A stretch of DNA of 5,446 nucleotides from Phyllobacteriaceae bacterium (GTDB taxonomy: Bacteria > Pseudomonadota > Alphaproteobacteria > Rhizobiales > Ancalomicrobiaceae): contig JAAYVT010000391.1 in the NCBI GenBank assembly GCA_012517025.1, positions 1 through 5,446 on the forward strand. The letters are read 5' to 3'. Numbering within the stretch: the stretch's first letter is position 1; each line of letters starts with the position of its first letter. Of the stretch, positions 5,178-5,446 are shown in pieces. The notes under the pieces are model-generated. The model searched no databases and was not told the origin of the DNA. It saw nothing but the letters and a program-made list of their open reading frames with translations. Both the position numbers and the translations under genes were made by a program.

Positions 5178-5446
5178 ATGAAGGCACTCTACATCGCCGC
5201 CTCCGGCATGGCCGCCCAGGAGATGAACGTCGAACTCATCTCCAACAACATCGCCAACATGCGCACCACCGGCTTCAAGCGCCAGCGCGTTGACTTCCAG
5301 GACCTGCTCTATCAAGACATGCGCCGGGTCGGCACCCAGACCTCGGAGAGCGGCAACATCCTGCCGACCGGCGTGCAGATCGGCTCGGGCGTGCGCGCCG
5401 CCGCCACCCCCCGCATCATGTCGCAGGGCACCCTGTCGTCGACCGA
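5178..5446 (+). CDS. flgG: Flagellar distal rod protein FlgG (N-terminal part, cut by window edge)
   Basis: FlgG forms the distal rod that crosses the periplasm. The first 89 residues are visible, about a third of the usual ~262. They begin MKALYIAASGMAAQEMNVEL, followed by the rod signature ISNNIANMRTTGFKRQR (21-37) and the FlgG-type DFQDLLYQDMRRVG (39-52). ILPTGVQIGSGVRAAATPRIMSQGTL (61-86) completes the visible part and is characteristic of the FlgG N-terminal domain. The frame is open to the window end with no defect. The next genes in related clusters are usually flgA and flgH, which would lie outside the window. Confidence 0.95.
   Translation, partial: MKALYIAASGMAAQEMNVELISNNIANMRTTGFKRQRVDFQDLLYQDMRRVGTQTSESGNILPTGVQIGSGVRAAATPRIMSQGTLSST

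Noticed and set aside
4384..5187. Minus-strand open frame of 267 codons opposite flgF
   Set aside because: It is the antisense shadow of flgF, with a repetitive Val/Ala/Gly/Asp/His composition, no family features, and no promoter or ribosome site.

Overview
This window comes from a chromosomal flagellar gene cluster of a high-GC alphaproteobacterium. It is most likely a non-Rhizobiaceae member of Rhizobiales/Hyphomicrobiales or a relative, judged from gene order and protein style rather than a search. The gene set is fliL-fliM-DUF6468-motE-(AMIN-like/TPR-type protein) facing divergently from flgF-flgG. MotE and DUF6468 are alphaproteobacterial flagellar accessory genes, and coding GC is very high throughout.

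Layout. Positions 1-4152 hold five minus-strand genes that read from the centre toward the left edge: fliL (3634-4152), fliM (2398-3624), a DUF6468-type membrane/coiled-coil gene (1916-2401), motE (1134-1919), and the N-terminal part of a large exported protein that runs off the left edge (start near 1024). fliL and fliM are 9 nt apart. fliM/DUF6468 and DUF6468/motE each overlap by an ATGA, so these genes look translationally coupled. A 109-nt gap with a possible stem separates motE from the last gene. Positions 4429-5446 hold plus-strand flgF (complete) and flgG (first 89 residues; cut by the right edge).

The 276-nt divergent intergenic region (4153-4428) is the richest non-coding part. It has a near-consensus sigma-54 promoter (4355-4370) pointing at flgF. 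A perfect match to the IHF consensus lies just upstream (4324-4336), and a GC-rich cluster of inverted repeats about 90-150 bp upstream of the inferred start site (4231-4289) suits an enhancer-binding protein. Two TTAAC elements (4209-4230) sit nearer fliL. This is the classic layout of a mid/late-class alphaproteobacterial flagellar promoter.

How the genes work together. FliM is the C-ring/switch protein that receives CheY-P. FliL sits at the stator-rotor interface. MotE is a periplasmic chaperone-type motility factor. The DUF6468 and AMIN-like proteins are flagellar accessory proteins of undefined role. FlgF and FlgG form the proximal and distal rod. I see no mobile element, CRISPR array, tRNA or rRNA, and no evidence for a wholly new system. 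The more unusual points are the duplicated Trp-containing acidic motif at the FliM N-terminus, the internal duplication in the truncated exported protein, the under-characterised DUF6468 gene, and the compact sigma-54/IHF/enhancer control region.
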